Shown one piece after another: positions 56,601-64,000 of a DNA stretch of 64,000 bases (the stretch's first letter is position 1; each line of letters starts with the position of its first letter). This DNA is from Flavobacterium hiemivividum (lineage in GTDB: Bacteria > Bacteroidota > Bacteroidia > Flavobacteriales > Flavobacteriaceae): NCBI RefSeq assembly GCF_004349145.1, contig NZ_SMFO01000005.1:62725-126724 (forward strand), read 5' to 3'. Position numbers and translations under genes: made by a program. The notes under the pieces are model-generated. The model searched no databases. It was not told where the DNA came from and saw only the letters and a program-made list of their open reading frames with translations.

Positions 56601-57750
56601 AACTTTGTCCACTATTATTCTATCGGGAACAGCCATAAGATGGTATGACAATGCAACAAATGGAAATCTTTTACCAAGTACTACTCCCCTTCAAAATGGA
56701 ATTACTTACTATGCATCACAAACAGAAAACAGTTGTGAAAGTACTACTCGTTTAGCAGTAAAAATAGAATTGATCAATACTTTAGCTGCAAGTAATTATG
56801 AAGAATTACTTTGTGATGATTTAAATAACGGCAAAGAAATCGTGAATTTAAATAACTACAATTCAATGTTAATTTCGAATACCACAGATTATACATTCTC
56901 TTATTACTCCTCTCTAGCTGCTGCTGAAAATCAATTGACAGCAAATCAAATTACAAATGCATCTGCCTACAAACTAAATTTAGAAGACAACATAATTTAC
57001 GTTCGTATCAATTCAAACACGCCTTGTTATGCGATTGCAGTTTTAAAACTGACTGTCGTGGTTAAACCAATTATTCCCATTCCTGATATTGTTCCCATTT
57101 GCGAAAATAATAGCATTGCCATAACCGCAGGTTCAGCTACAGATTCATTTTTATGGTCTACTGGAGCTACAACACCTTCAATTATAGTAACAAACCCTAG
57201 TGAGTACACTGTAACAGTAACAAGAAACTACGGTGAATTTTCCTGCTCTAGTTCGAAAAAATTTAGTGTAATAAAATCTACTATTGCAACTATAACTTCG
57301 ATTGAAACATTGGACTGGACAGATAAAAACAATGTGATTAGCGTATATGTAGATGGTGCTGGTAGTTATGAATATTCTGTTGACGGAATTCGCTATCAAG
57401 ACAGTAATGAATTTCAAAACCTCTTTAGCGGAGCATATACCGTGTACGTGAGAGATAAAAATGGTTGCGGAATAATAACAGAAAAAGTCAATCTACTGAT
57501 GTACCCTAAATTCTTTACTCCAAACGGCGATGGACACAATGACACTTGGAGCATACATTTTTCAGATACTGAGATTGGATTAACCGTGCAATTATTTGAT
57601 CGTTATGGTAAACTAATTACGGAATTGAATCAAAATCAGACTTGGAATGGAACTTTAAACGGTCATGAACTTCCCTCAACAGATTATTGGTTTGTCGTGA
57701 CCAAAGCAGATGGAAAAGTATACAAAGGGCATTTTACCTTGAAACGATAG
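53689..57750 (+). CDS. Giant secreted T9SS cargo: SBBP beta-propeller, HYR, Ig-like repeats, CHU_C/gliding C-terminal domain
   Basis: 1353 residues. A signal peptide (MKYTLLFLFLLIIVPSFAQ) is followed by an N-terminal beta domain (FTENKGQIIDQKGKANPAVK, ~25-260) and SBBP-type repeats (~265-720; repeated LWGTYYGG, FIVKFNTSG, NIYATGVT patterns). A PKD/Ig-like part, a HYR-like domain (~800-875) and two near-identical Ig-like repeats (PQTFC...QN...WYD...NG...YYASQT, ~885-945 and ~962-1022) come next. The gliding-motility-associated C-terminal domain (YPKFFTPNGDGHNDTW, ~1270-1353) marks type IX secretion. It is probably an adhesin at the cell surface. Confidence 0.92.
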   Translation: MKYTLLFLFLLIIVPSFAQYNNKLAGFTENKGQIIDQKGKANPAVKFLLNSNGLNVQLRKNGFSYDIYEVKKTPVLPLQTSKKTINHTPEKEKIEPEYDIEHVFHRVDIDFVNSNSNVEFIKEQESKDFDNYYNIPSKPNGILGVHSFKKITYKNIYPNIDVVFTIPADSLKTVEYNFIVHPKGKISDIQLKFNGAKTELIDNKIRMNVRFGKMDETIPASWTEDKTGKKDIDIGYKKIKNNVYGFNADKQFLNKTLVIDPVPVRLWGTYFGGGNTNLTKKIKTDKLENVIITGETSSATNIATSGAFQTTKTSILDASFLSKFTPDGNRIWGTYINSARIFDLAVNTNNEIYIGGSVFYTSGNGLSTFGAYKSINSDFSSDGLILKFNDNGQQIWGTLYGGIANESINTLSLDNQENLIIAGETHSIEGIATSGVFQSINNDPFNGCGFFAKFSPLGERISGSYFPGKVNHSIIDTNNNLILAGQYWILDSDQPDISTPGAHQTQIHHMDGFIVKFNSTGERLWCTYYGGDPSFYISVNDYYDRITGLGTDSFNNIYATGVTNSENNISTPGAYKENQAIGGVDTFIVKFNTSGIREWGTYYGSESFQGYDKCESSFTSENGDTYITGDTRSQTDIATVGSFQPVNAGSDEGFISKFDTSGNLLWGTYYGGSDQDFIKNIYYKNRNIYIIGTTTGSANLGTVGTEYPTLQGGNTFIAKFQDCLSNPIASSNSPICIGNDLKLTASGGTDYLWTGPNGFASIEQNPIIPNAAALYSGEYSCTITGTGGCDDTKKINVVIGDFVAPIPDFVNLPTITGDCTTIISTVPSATDVCAGAITATTTSPLSYSVPGTYTVIWNYDDGNGNTNFQNQTIIINQQSLPTVISPQTFCTQQNATLSAVVISGQNIKWYDALTNGNILPNNTALQNGTNYYASQTINGCESEKVPVLINIINTAGPTGNSPQTFCSSQNSTLSTIILSGTAIRWYDNATNGNLLPSTTPLQNGITYYASQTENSCESTTRLAVKIELINTLAASNYEELLCDDLNNGKEIVNLNNYNSMLISNTTDYTFSYYSSLAAAENQLTANQITNASAYKLNLEDNIIYVRINSNTPCYAIAVLKLTVVVKPIIPIPDIVPICENNSIAITAGSATDSFLWSTGATTPSIIVTNPSEYTVTVTRNYGEFSCSSSKKFSVIKSTIATITSIETLDWTDKNNVISVYVDGAGSYEYSVDGIRYQDSNEFQNLFSGAYTVYVRDKNGCGIITEKVNLLMYPKFFTPNGDGHNDTWSIHFSDTEIGLTVQLFDRYGKLITELNQNQTWNGTLNGHELPSTDYWFVVTKADGKVYKGHFTLKR
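56341..56760 (+). repeat. Two Ig-like protein repeats in the giant T9SS cargo
   Basis: DNA 56341-56520 and 56572-56751 encode the same motif order (PQTFC, SG.I.WYD, TNGN.LP, LQNG..YYASQT.N.CES), about 60 residues each. This indicates intragenic duplication. Confidence 0.8.
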
Positions 57751-57837
57751 TTTTTAGATTTCCTAAACATATCATAATCCTTGAAAAGTTAACTTTACTT
57801 TTACTATTTTAGCATCACATTTAGAAATTACATAACT

Positions 57838-59427
57838 ATGCCTACCGACTGTATCAGCTATCAAAAATCAGGATATTTCTCTCCGTTGATGAATGATTAT
57901 TTAGATCAAAACGACAATTTAAGTTCCTTATATAATCGCTTTCCCACACTCGAAAACTTTGAGGGACAAATCCTTGAAAAGCAGGCCAATTTTGATAATT
58001 CAAATAGAGTCGCTTTAGTTTCGGTTCTGCAAAAACAATATGCTTGTATTAAAACTTCGCAGTCAACACTTCAGAATATTGAAGCTTTAAAAGTGCCAAA
58101 TACTTTTACAATAACTACCGGACATCAATTGAATCTATTTACTGGCCCTCTCTATTTCCTTTATAAAATTATCTCCACGATTAATCTTAGCAAGGAATTA
58201 AAAGCGAAATATCCGGCCTATAACTTTGTCCCAATTTATTGGATGGCGACTGAAGACCATGATTTTGAAGAAATTAATTATTTTAATTTTAAAGGAAAAA
58301 AATTCAGATGGAATAAGGAAAGCACTGGACCTGTAGGGAGACTATCTACCGAAGGATTGTCGGATGTTTTTGAACTTTATGCCCAGGAACTGGGTTCAAG
58401 TACGAATGCTGAAACCTTAAAGAATCAATTTAAGGACGCCTACCTCAACCACGACAATCTAGCCGATGCCACACGTCATTTAGCGAATGTGCTTTTTGGA
58501 GCGCAGGGTCTGGTGATTCTAGATGCAGATCATGCTGATTTGAAGCGTAGCTTTATTCCTTTTGCAAAAGAAGAATTGCTACATCAAACCTCACATAAGG
58601 CTGTACTTGATACAACCGAACAATTAAAAGAATATAATATTCAAGTAAACCCACGCGAAATCAATTTATTTTATATCGAAGATAAATTACGCGAACGTAT
58701 TATTCTGGAAGACGGTAAATACAAGGTAAACAATACCAAAATTGAATTTTCGCAGCAGAAAATCTTGACATTACTTGAGAATAATCCAGAAATGTTCAGC
58801 CCAAACGTAATTATGCGTCCACTTTATCAGGAAGTAATTTTACCTAATCTTTGCTACATTGGCGGAGGTGGAGAAATTGCTTATTGGTTAGAATTAAAAT
58901 CATTTTTTGAGGCGGTAAACATTAGCTTCCCAATGTTGTTAGTTCGAAATTCTGTTCTTTTAGCTACTGAAAAACAACTTAAGAAAGCAGAAAAATTAGA
59001 ATTAAACTGGACTGATTTATTTTCAAAACAAGGCGATTTATTGCATAATAAAACAAAGCAATTATCAGAATTTCCAATTGATATGTCCTCTTTAAAAAAC
59101 CAGCTTCAAGAACAATTTAGAGAGCTGTACGAGATTACAAAACTAACTGATAAATCCTTCATTGGCGCTGTAAAAGCCCAGGAAATAAAACAGACTAAAG
59201 GTTTAGACAATCTAGAAAAACGATTATTAAAAGCGCAGAAAAGAAAGTTAAGCACTGTTCTGGAACGGATCACCGATTTACAAAACGAACTTTTCCCTAA
59301 TAAAAGCCTACAGGAACGTCAAGCTAATTTTTCAGAGTTTTATTTGGAATGTGGTGATAATTTGATTCCGAAATTAATCGAAAGGCTAAAACCATTAGAT
59401 AACAAATTTGAGATAATTATCACATAA
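57838..59427 (+). CDS. bshC: Bacillithiol biosynthesis cysteine-adding enzyme BshC
   Basis: 529 residues. FTITTGHQLNLFTGPLYFLYKI (~95-116), PIYWMATEDHDFEEINYFNF (~137-156), YQEVILPNLCYIGGGGEIAYWLELK and a C-terminal coiled coil (~440-500, EKRLLKAQKRKLSTVLERI) match BshC. By family it adds cysteine to glucosaminyl-malate in the last step of bacillithiol synthesis. The other bsh genes are not in this window. Confidence 0.95.
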   Translation: MPTDCISYQKSGYFSPLMNDYLDQNDNLSSLYNRFPTLENFEGQILEKQANFDNSNRVALVSVLQKQYACIKTSQSTLQNIEALKVPNTFTITTGHQLNLFTGPLYFLYKIISTINLSKELKAKYPAYNFVPIYWMATEDHDFEEINYFNFKGKKFRWNKESTGPVGRLSTEGLSDVFELYAQELGSSTNAETLKNQFKDAYLNHDNLADATRHLANVLFGAQGLVILDADHADLKRSFIPFAKEELLHQTSHKAVLDTTEQLKEYNIQVNPREINLFYIEDKLRERIILEDGKYKVNNTKIEFSQQKILTLLENNPEMFSPNVIMRPLYQEVILPNLCYIGGGGEIAYWLELKSFFEAVNISFPMLLVRNSVLLATEKQLKKAEKLELNWTDLFSKQGDLLHNKTKQLSEFPIDMSSLKNQLQEQFRELYEITKLTDKSFIGAVKAQEIKQTKGLDNLEKRLLKAQKRKLSTVLERITDLQNELFPNKSLQERQANFSEFYLECGDNLIPKLIERLKPLDNKFEIIIT

Positions 59428-59454
59428 TTTATTAACTATCACTATAATGCAGAT

Positions 59455-59490
59455 TTTGTAAATTAATTAGATAAAAAAACACTAATTTTG
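59455..59490 (+). promoter_or_regulatory. Promoter for ndk
   Basis: TTTG (59455-59458), 24-base spacer, TAATTTTG (59483-59490); the ATG is 25 bases downstream. The spacing is one base over the usual range. Confidence 0.6.
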
Positions 59491-59515
59491 CACAAAATTT
59501 AAAAAAATAAACAAA

Positions 59516-59935
59516 ATGGCTACTAATAGAACATTTACAATGATTAAACCTGATGCTGTTGCTAACGGACACATCGGAAACATACTTGCAATGATTACAA
59601 ATGCAGGTTTCAAAATTGTTTCTTTAAAATTAACTCAACTTACTGTTGCAGATGCTCAAGCATTTTATTCAGTACACGCTGCAAGACCTTTCTACGGTGA
59701 ATTAGTAGAATTTATGTCAAGAGGACCTATTGTTGCTGCTATCTTAGAAAAAGACAACGCAGTTGAAGACTTTAGAACTTTAATTGGTGCTACAAATCCA
59801 GCTGATGCTGCTGAAGGAACTATCCGTAAAGCATATGCAACTTCTATTGGAGAGAATGCAGTTCACGGTTCTGACAGTGATGAAAATGCAGCTATCGAAG
59901 GTGCTTTCCATTTTGCAGGAAGAGAGCAGTTCTAG
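59516..59935 (+). CDS. ndk: Nucleoside-diphosphate kinase
   Basis: 139 residues, the family length. [17 protein letters not shown] at the start, [21 protein letters not shown], a [17 protein letters not shown] block, and the active-site His in [12 protein letters not shown] (~residue 117). By family it transfers gamma-phosphate between nucleoside di- and triphosphates. It is monocistronic with promoter and terminator. Confidence 0.98.
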   Translation: MATNRTFTMIKPDAVANGHIGNILAMITNAGFKIVSLKLTQLTVADAQAFYSVHAARPFYGELVEFMSRGPIVAAILEKDNAVEDFRTLIGATNPADAAEGTIRKAYATSIGENAVHGSDSDENAAIEGAFHFAGREQF

Positions 59936-60002
59936 TATTAAGTGTTCCCGTTTTTTATTATTCAGTTAAAATAACAGAACTAATAAAAAAGGGCCATCAT
60001 AT

Positions 60003-60042
60003 AAAAATCCCGTCAAGTTCTAATAAACTTGACGGGATTTTT
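60003..60042. terminator. Terminator after ndk
   Basis: A 17-bp perfect stem (60003-60019 with 60026-60042) has a six-base loop and a run of T's following on the plus strand. Confidence 0.92.
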
Positions 60043-60086
60043 TTTTTACTGCAAACTAAAAGAACTGAATACTGAACACTTTTTTA

Positions 60087-60383
60087 TTACCTCAAAACAA
60101 CATCCTTCACCACATCTCTTCTCAGTTCTTCATTGATCATGGTCACGATTTTAGTTCTTCCATGACTTAATTCTTCGCGCAATACTGACGAACTTAGCTC
60201 TACATACAACGTACTTCCTTTCAATACCACATTCTTAGTATAGCTGTTCACACCGTTCCCCATCAAATTTTTCCAGGCGTCTTTTACATCAATCTGATCC
60301 ATTCCTGGCTGTAACTTATTGACTTGGATAATTTGCTTTAAAACATCCCCTACCGTACTTTGATTATTTAGTCTTTTCGCCAT
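60087..60383 (-). CDS. DUF721 (DciA-like) domain protein
   Basis: 98 residues: MAKRLNNQSTVGDVLKQIIQ, DVKDAWKNLMGNGVNSYTKN and LYVELSSSVLREELSHGRTK follow the DUF721 pattern. Relatives include DciA, the helicase loader of many bacteria; this short flavobacterial version could serve the same role (inference). Its ATG lies inside the upstream lipoprotein gene, overlapping by 20 bases, so translation is coupled. Confidence 0.88.
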   Translation of the reverse strand: MAKRLNNQSTVGDVLKQIIQVNKLQPGMDQIDVKDAWKNLMGNGVNSYTKNVVLKGSTLYVELSSSVLREELSHGRTKIVTMINEELRRDVVKDVVLR

Positions 60384-60807
60384 TGTTTGTCAAATTTATT
60401 GGTCCTGCTTTCTTATAATGATATTCCTTTTTTTCTTCATTTCGCACCACCAACTCCTGATCGGATACTGCGATCAACTCCTCACTCCATTTAGAAAAAG
60501 GAGTAGAGTAATCTAAGAACGCTTTGCCATCCTTAAATCTAACAATGACATCCTCATACGCATCATTTACTAAAAAGCTACCATTTAATTGCGGCATTAC
60601 TTTCTTTCGAATTCCCTTATTTTCCTTAGAAATTTCAAAATAGTCATAACTTTCATTCATTTTATAAGCCTTGTCTTCCCCTTTGTCAAAAACGACTCTC
60701 TCGATTTCCCAATAGCCATTGAGTTTCGCAATATCAGCAGGTTCAATCTTTTGCTGACAACTAACAAATAAGAAACTAAACAGTAAAATTTTAAATGTAT
60801 TCTTCAT
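60364..60807 (-). CDS. Lipocalin-like lipoprotein
   Basis: 147 residues with a lipoprotein signal (LFSFLFVSC-QQK). The mature part begins IAKLNGYWEIERVVFDKG, a lipocalin-like opening with conserved Trp, and continues with short beta-strands (YDYFEISKENKGIRKK, DVIVRFKDGKAFLDYST). A ligand is unknown. It overlaps the DUF721 gene by 20 bases; the two are co-transcribed. Confidence 0.75.
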   Translation of the reverse strand: MKNTFKILLFSFLFVSCQQKIEPADIAKLNGYWEIERVVFDKGEDKAYKMNESYDYFEISKENKGIRKKVMPQLNGSFLVNDAYEDVIVRFKDGKAFLDYSTPFSKWSEELIAVSDQELVVRNEEKKEYHYKKAGPINLTNNGEKTK

Positions 60808-61189
60808 ATCAATTATATATTTATTAGGAGACGGCAGTAAGACATTACTCTTCTTTTTACTGTATATTTTTATTTAAAGAAAGCACAACAAAACGAATTT
60901 CTTCCTTCCCAACTCGCCAAGATCGGGACAATAATAGCTCGTAAAAATCGAATAAATTAGCGCGCTCCTATTTTACCACAAAGCTAACCTTATTAAATTT
61001 TAAAGAAAACAAAAATAGCAACACTCATTAAAAAAAATTTCACTAGCTCACTTTCCAATCAGCAATTTCATATATAAAACCACTTTAAATATTTCAAGTA
61101 TTTTATCAATCAGTATAACTTTAAACAAAAAAACACATCCGAATCGAATTCAAATGTGTTCCTTTAAATAGAAAGTATAAATCTATTTT
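60808..61189. other. 382-base gene-free stretch
   Basis: AT-rich sequence between minus-strand units. Apart from the terminator at 61132-61160, I see no RNA, repeat or frame worth calling. Confidence 0.5.
61132..61160 (-). terminator. Terminator after the Rnk/GreA-like operon
   Basis: Arms AACACAT/ATGTGTT (61132-61138 and 61154-61160) enclose a second GAAT/ATTC stem. On the minus strand the hairpin is followed by a T-rich run. Confidence 0.75.
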
Positions 61190-61609
61190 CTACACCATGT
61201 CTTCTAAACAATTGTCAAAAAACAAAATAACATTGGTTTTATAAAATCGATACGCCGAAAAATGACTTTCGATATCATTTCGAAATTTAGTATGATTATT
61301 CAAATAGAAGGTTTCACACTGTACATCGTCACATTCTTTAATGTTATCTAACTTATTAATAAAGTCAATTAATTTATCTTGATACGATTCATTGATTTCC
61401 TTCACCTTCTCCAGGTCTTTAATCAAATCCTCTTTTTTTTGCTGATCGGATTCTAAATCTTTAAAAATGGAGGAATACAGCATTCGTTTAAAAAAAAGAA
61501 TTTCGATTCTAATAATAGAAATATCTTCTTTCCAAAGTTCAATATCTTTATCCATAAACTTCATCTGGATATCGTCAACCGTCTCATGCTTATAAATTAA
61601 ATCTTTCAT
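61190..61609 (-). CDS. Unknown helical/coiled-coil protein coupled to the GreA-like factor
   Basis: 139 residues, almost entirely helical by composition, with heptad-like stretches (~55-95, DLESDQQKKEDLIKDLEKVK). No signal peptide or membrane segment. A CDDVQC pair lies at ~107-112. I do not recognise a family. Its ATG overlaps the upstream stop (ATGA), so translation is coupled to the Rnk/GreA-like gene and a functional link is likely. Confidence 0.7.
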   Translation of the reverse strand: MKDLIYKHETVDDIQMKFMDKDIELWKEDISIIRIEILFFKRMLYSSIFKDLESDQQKKEDLIKDLEKVKEINESYQDKLIDFINKLDNIKECDDVQCETFYLNNHTKFRNDIESHFSAYRFYKTNVILFFDNCLEDMV

Positions 61610-62022
61610 ACCATTTCATTTTCTAGAGGTCCCACTTGTTGCTTTACGCCAATAATATTAACCTTATTCATCCCTGACGGAAAGTGCCATTCAATTTCAT
61701 CTCCGGTTGCGTAACCAAATAGAGCTATCGCCATGGGAGATAAAACAGAAATTTTATTTTGCTGAATATTGCCTTTATCAGGAGTTACAATTTGATAACT
61801 GCGTTCCCCAAATGAAGGTGTTTCGATAGATACAATAGAATTGTACCTAATCACATCTTCAGGTATCATACCGTCCTCCACAATTTTAGCTGACTCTAGT
61901 TGAAAATTTAATTTCTTAATCGAGTCTCGGTATATTTTGTCATCCTGACTTTTATAGTTTGCAATATTATCTTTTAATAAATCATACTCTCTCTTATCTA
62001 CTATTAATTGACCGTATTTCAT
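61606..62022 (-). CDS. Rnk/GreA-GreB family transcription-elongation-type factor
   Basis: 138 residues. An N-terminal helical part (~1-50) is too short for the full GreA coiled-coil finger. The C-terminal FKBP-like GreA/GreB domain (~60-130) shows NSIVSIETPSFGERSYQIVT, ISVLSPMAIALFGYATGDEI and a final NIIGVKQ strand. By family such proteins bind RNA polymerase through this domain; lacking the acidic finger tip, it may not stimulate transcript cleavage. First gene of a two-gene operon. Confidence 0.85.
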   Translation of the reverse strand: MKYGQLIVDKREYDLLKDNIANYKSQDDKIYRDSIKKLNFQLESAKIVEDGMIPEDVIRYNSIVSIETPSFGERSYQIVTPDKGNIQQNKISVLSPMAIALFGYATGDEIEWHFPSGMNKVNIIGVKQQVGPLENEMV

Positions 62023-62048
62023 AATTTAGGTATAAACATATAAATTTT

Positions 62049-62085
62049 AAGCCTTTATAGAACTTGATAGTAACTATAAAGGCTT
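62049..62085 (-). terminator. Terminator after glutamate dehydrogenase
   Basis: A 12-bp perfect stem AAGCCTTTATAG/CTATAAAGGCTT (62049-62060 and 62074-62085), with a 13-base loop and moderately T-rich sequence after it on the minus strand. Confidence 0.75.
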
Positions 62086-62112
62086 TTAAAATCAAAAAGA
62101 ATTAATCAAAGA

Positions 62113-63393
62113 TTAAGGGAAAATACCTCTTTGTATGTAAGCAGTTTCAATTCTTCTTATTGCTATTATATAAGCCGCTGTTCTCCAGTCTATCTTATCT
62201 GCTTTAACAAGTGCTTCTACTTTATAGAATACCTCCGTTATCTTTTTATCAAGCTTTTGCATCACTTCGTCAAGTTGCCAAAGCTCCCCGTTTCTGTTTT
62301 GTAGCCATTCAAAATAACTTCCTATTACTCCTCCCGAATTACATAAAATATCTGGAATAATAACGATTCCATTCTCTAATAAAATTTGTTCTCCATCAGT
62401 ATCAATAGGTCCATTTGCACCTTCAGCAATAATAGTTGCTTTTACCATTGATGCATTCTCAACTGTAATCTGATTTCCTAAAGCTGCTGGAATAAGAATA
62501 TCGCACTCCATGCCAAAAAATAATTTAGGATCTATTTCTTCAGCACCTGTAAATCCTTGAATAGAACCTTTTCTTGGCTTCGAATGTTCGAATAAAGCTT
62601 CTACGTCAATTCCTTTTTCATTAATTATGGTAGCATGTGCATCTTGAACCGCAAGCAAAATTGCTCCTTCTTCTGTTAAGAAATGAGAAGTCCAATAACC
62701 TACGTTACCAAAACCTTGAACAATAAACTTTTTATCTTTCAAGCTTTCGCCTCTACTTTTGTACAACAATTTAATTGTCAAGTACACTCCGTATCCGGTT
62801 GAACGATTTCTTCCTTCTAATCCACCAGAACCTACCGGCTTACCAGTTACAACATGTTGATTACGAGAACGCTCGGAAGAGGACTTAGTTGACATATAAG
62901 TGTCAGCCATCCAAGCCATAGTTTGTTCATTCGTGTTAACATCTGGCGCTGGAATATCATGCTCCGGGCCTATGTTCTCTCCTAAAGCATAAGTAAAACG
63001 TCTTGTAATACGCTCTAATTCGCCAATAGAATAATCTCTGGGGTCAATTTGAATTCCTCCTTTAGCACCACCATAAGGCAATCCCGCCAACGAAGTTTTC
63101 CATGTCATCCACATTGCTAATGCCTTAGCATCTTCTACATCAACTGTAGGATGGTAGCGCAATCCTCCTTTGTAAGGCCCTAATGCATTGTTATGTTGCA
63201 CTCGGTATCCTGTAAAAATCTCTACCTCACCATTATCCATCTTTACTGGAAAATGCAGTATAATTTCGTTATTAGTTATTGATAAAATTCTTCTAATGTT
63301 TGAATTTAAGTGGATGGCATCAGCTGTTTTATTAAACTGTTGCATCACGTTGTCAAGCATACTCCTTTTTGTAGTTTCTTTTTTAACTGTCAT
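62113..63393 (-). CDS. Glu/Leu/Phe/Val dehydrogenase (glutamate dehydrogenase)
   Basis: 426 residues. GPYKGGLRYHPTVDVEDAKA and the catalytic-Lys block GLPYGGAKGGIQIDPRDYS are followed by EHDIPAPDVNT, the Rossmann FIVQGFGNVGYW and ILCNSGGVIGSYFEWLQN. By family it interconverts glutamate and 2-oxoglutarate with NAD(P). It follows a small Cys-rich gene by 7 bases and ends in a hairpin, so these two form an operon. Cofactor choice is not decided here. Confidence 0.94.
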   Translation of the reverse strand: MTVKKETTKRSMLDNVMQQFNKTADAIHLNSNIRRILSITNNEIILHFPVKMDNGEVEIFTGYRVQHNNALGPYKGGLRYHPTVDVEDAKALAMWMTWKTSLAGLPYGGAKGGIQIDPRDYSIGELERITRRFTYALGENIGPEHDIPAPDVNTNEQTMAWMADTYMSTKSSSERSRNQHVVTGKPVGSGGLEGRNRSTGYGVYLTIKLLYKSRGESLKDKKFIVQGFGNVGYWTSHFLTEEGAILLAVQDAHATIINEKGIDVEALFEHSKPRKGSIQGFTGAEEIDPKLFFGMECDILIPAALGNQITVENASMVKATIIAEGANGPIDTDGEQILLENGIVIIPDILCNSGGVIGSYFEWLQNRNGELWQLDEVMQKLDKKITEVFYKVEALVKADKIDWRTAAYIIAIRRIETAYIQRGIFP

Positions 63394-63400
63394 ATTTTAT

Positions 63401-63622
63401 TTATTGATAATGTTCACAATGCATTTTATTACTATGTTGCCAAGTACAATGGCTATTATTATTACAATTAATGCACAATCCCGCACCTGAACTTAAATTT
63501 AACACTGATTTTTCTGTTCCAATAACAGGCAAATTCAAGTCAACGAGTATACTATCGCTTTTATTCTTATTGTTAACGACTAGAGGAATAGAATCAATTC
63601 CTTGGCTCTCAAATATGTTCAT
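63401..63622 (-). CDS. Small cysteine-rich protein upstream of glutamate dehydrogenase
   Basis: 73 residues from ATG 63622. The C-terminal third has Cys-x2-Cys...Cys...His...Cys-x-His (LCINCNNNSHCTWQHSNKM, then HCEHY), a likely metal-binding site. The N-terminal part is polar. Small Bacteroidetes proteins with this C-terminal pattern are common but uncharacterised as far as I recall. It ends 7 bases before gdh and has an inverted repeat upstream, so it may regulate or be co-regulated with glutamate metabolism (inference). Confidence 0.7.
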   Translation of the reverse strand: MNIFESQGIDSIPLVVNNKNKSDSILVDLNLPVIGTEKSVLNLSSGAGLCINCNNNSHCTWQHSNKMHCEHYQ

Positions 63623-63637
63623 CTCATCTTATTTTAA

Positions 63638-63658
63638 TATTGTTTGTATCAAACAATA
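63638..63658. promoter_or_regulatory. Palindrome upstream of the Cys-rich/gdh operon
   Basis: TATTGTTTG-TAT-CAAACAATA, nine-base arms with a three-base centre, lies 16 bases before the ATG at 63622. It contains a TTTG reminiscent of a -7 element, so protein binding here would block transcription. No partner is identified. Confidence 0.55.
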
Positions 63659-63826
63659 ATTATTTCGATCATAATAGACAAACAACATGCCAAATAGCTA
63701 CAACGATATAGTGCAAATTAAAAAAACCTAATATACAAAGGATTACGAAAATGCAATTTTTAAAGTTACAAAATAAAGTGGGGCGAAACTACCCAGAAGA
63801 GGAAAAATTACTCAGCTTAAAGCAAT

Positions 63827-64000
63827 TTATTTTTCTAGTTTCTGACGCAGTGTTTTTCGATCGATTTGAAGAATCTCTGCGGCTCGAGTTTTATTATTAT
63901 CAACAGCCGAAAGCACCTTTAGAATATGCGCTTTCTCTATATCTTTTAACGATTTAAACTCTTCCTTTTCAGAAGGCATAGGGTATTTTAAGTATTCAGG
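63827..64000 (-). CDS. C-terminal Fis-type HTH of a sigma-54-dependent response regulator (partial)
   Basis: 57 residues before TAA (63827-63829); the 5' part lies beyond the window. The translation has LKDIEKAHILKVLSAVDNNK then TRAAEILQIDRKTLRQKLEK, the typical NtrC-family Fis helix-turn-helix. By family the full protein would carry receiver and AAA+ domains and activate sigma-54 promoters. It lies upstream of the gdh operon on the same strand, with a ~200-base gap. Confidence 0.88.
   Translation of the reverse strand, partial: PEYLKYPMPSEKEEFKSLKDIEKAHILKVLSAVDNNKTRAAEILQIDRKTLRQKLEK

Noticed and set aside
63751..63957. 68-codon plus-strand frame at the right end
   Set aside because: The minus strand here encodes a clear Fis-type HTH, so this is the shadow frame.
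1..64000. Mobile elements, CRISPR arrays, tRNA/rRNA genes
   Set aside because: I looked for transposase or integrase motifs, regularly spaced repeats and cloverleaf-like sequences and found none I can support.

Overview
The window is 64 kb of AT-rich chromosome from a Flavobacterium-like member of the Bacteroidetes. Evidence for this placement includes a SusC/SusD locus, TAnnTTTG-type -7 promoter elements ahead of many genes, a secreted protein with a gliding-motility/type IX secretion C-terminal domain, BshC (bacillithiol synthesis), and Bacteroidetes-specific small families (DUF4834, DUF3810, DUF4268, DUF721). I saw no tRNA, rRNA, CRISPR array, transposase, integrase or prophage gene. It reads as core chromosome plus one polysaccharide-utilisation locus.

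Layout. (1) 1-12327, minus strand: a beta-glucan (laminarin-type) utilisation locus. In transcription order it has a propeller/Y_Y_Y/LuxR-type regulator, SusC, SusD, a PKD-type surface glycan-binding lipoprotein, a GH16 endo-beta-glucanase lipoprotein and a GH3 beta-glucosidase lipoprotein cut by the window edge. (2) 12517-16507: uvrA, then two small unknown genes. (3) 16839-22441, minus: Wzx-like flippase, GT4-like glycosyltransferase, YfhO-family membrane protein and DUF4834 protein, a likely surface-glycan operon. (4) 22574-31724: an outer-membrane beta-barrel-like protein with a GNAT-like protein, a lipoprotein, an alpha-oxoamine synthase (serine palmitoyltransferase or cysteate acyltransferase type), a NYN/LOTUS protein, a hybrid histidine kinase and a membrane-anchored FMN glutamate-synthase-domain protein. 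(5) 31725-32414: a gene-free stretch holding two tandem, minus-strand, terminator-bounded small RNA candidates. (6) 32415-46236: rdgB, a DEAD-box helicase, a carboxypeptidase-D-like protein, a 36-residue Lys-rich protein, pepD, an acyltransferase, a DUF3810 protease-like protein, a solo type III polyketide synthase, NDH-2, an ECF sigma factor with a membrane partner, and a PlsC-like acyltransferase. (7) 46369-53522: NUDIX CoA pyrophosphatase, DUF4268, a three-gene biotin-dependent acyl-CoA carboxylase operon, and a B12-type radical SAM protein. (8) 53689-64000: a giant secreted T9SS cargo, bshC, ndk, DUF721, a lipoprotein, a Rnk/GreA-like factor with a coiled-coil partner, glutamate dehydrogenase with a small Cys-rich protein, and the Fis-type end of a sigma-54 response regulator.

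How parts work together. The SusCD system would bind and import beta-1,3-glucan oligosaccharides cut by GH16 and finished by GH3, under the propeller/LuxR regulator next door. A 14-bp direct repeat between regulator and susC is a candidate operator. The carboxylase operon and glutamate dehydrogenase are central carbon and nitrogen functions. Convergent gene pairs are mostly separated by strong bidirectional hairpin terminators.

Most unusual observation: 31742-32217 carries two paralogous ~140-nt minus-strand transcription units. They share a TAnnTTTG promoter, a 5' box that pairs with a 3' box across an internal hairpin (including a compensatory base change between copies), and a minus-strand intrinsic terminator, yet neither neighbour is on the minus strand. 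I interpret them as a structured small-RNA family. All conclusions come from reading the sequence; no database search was run.
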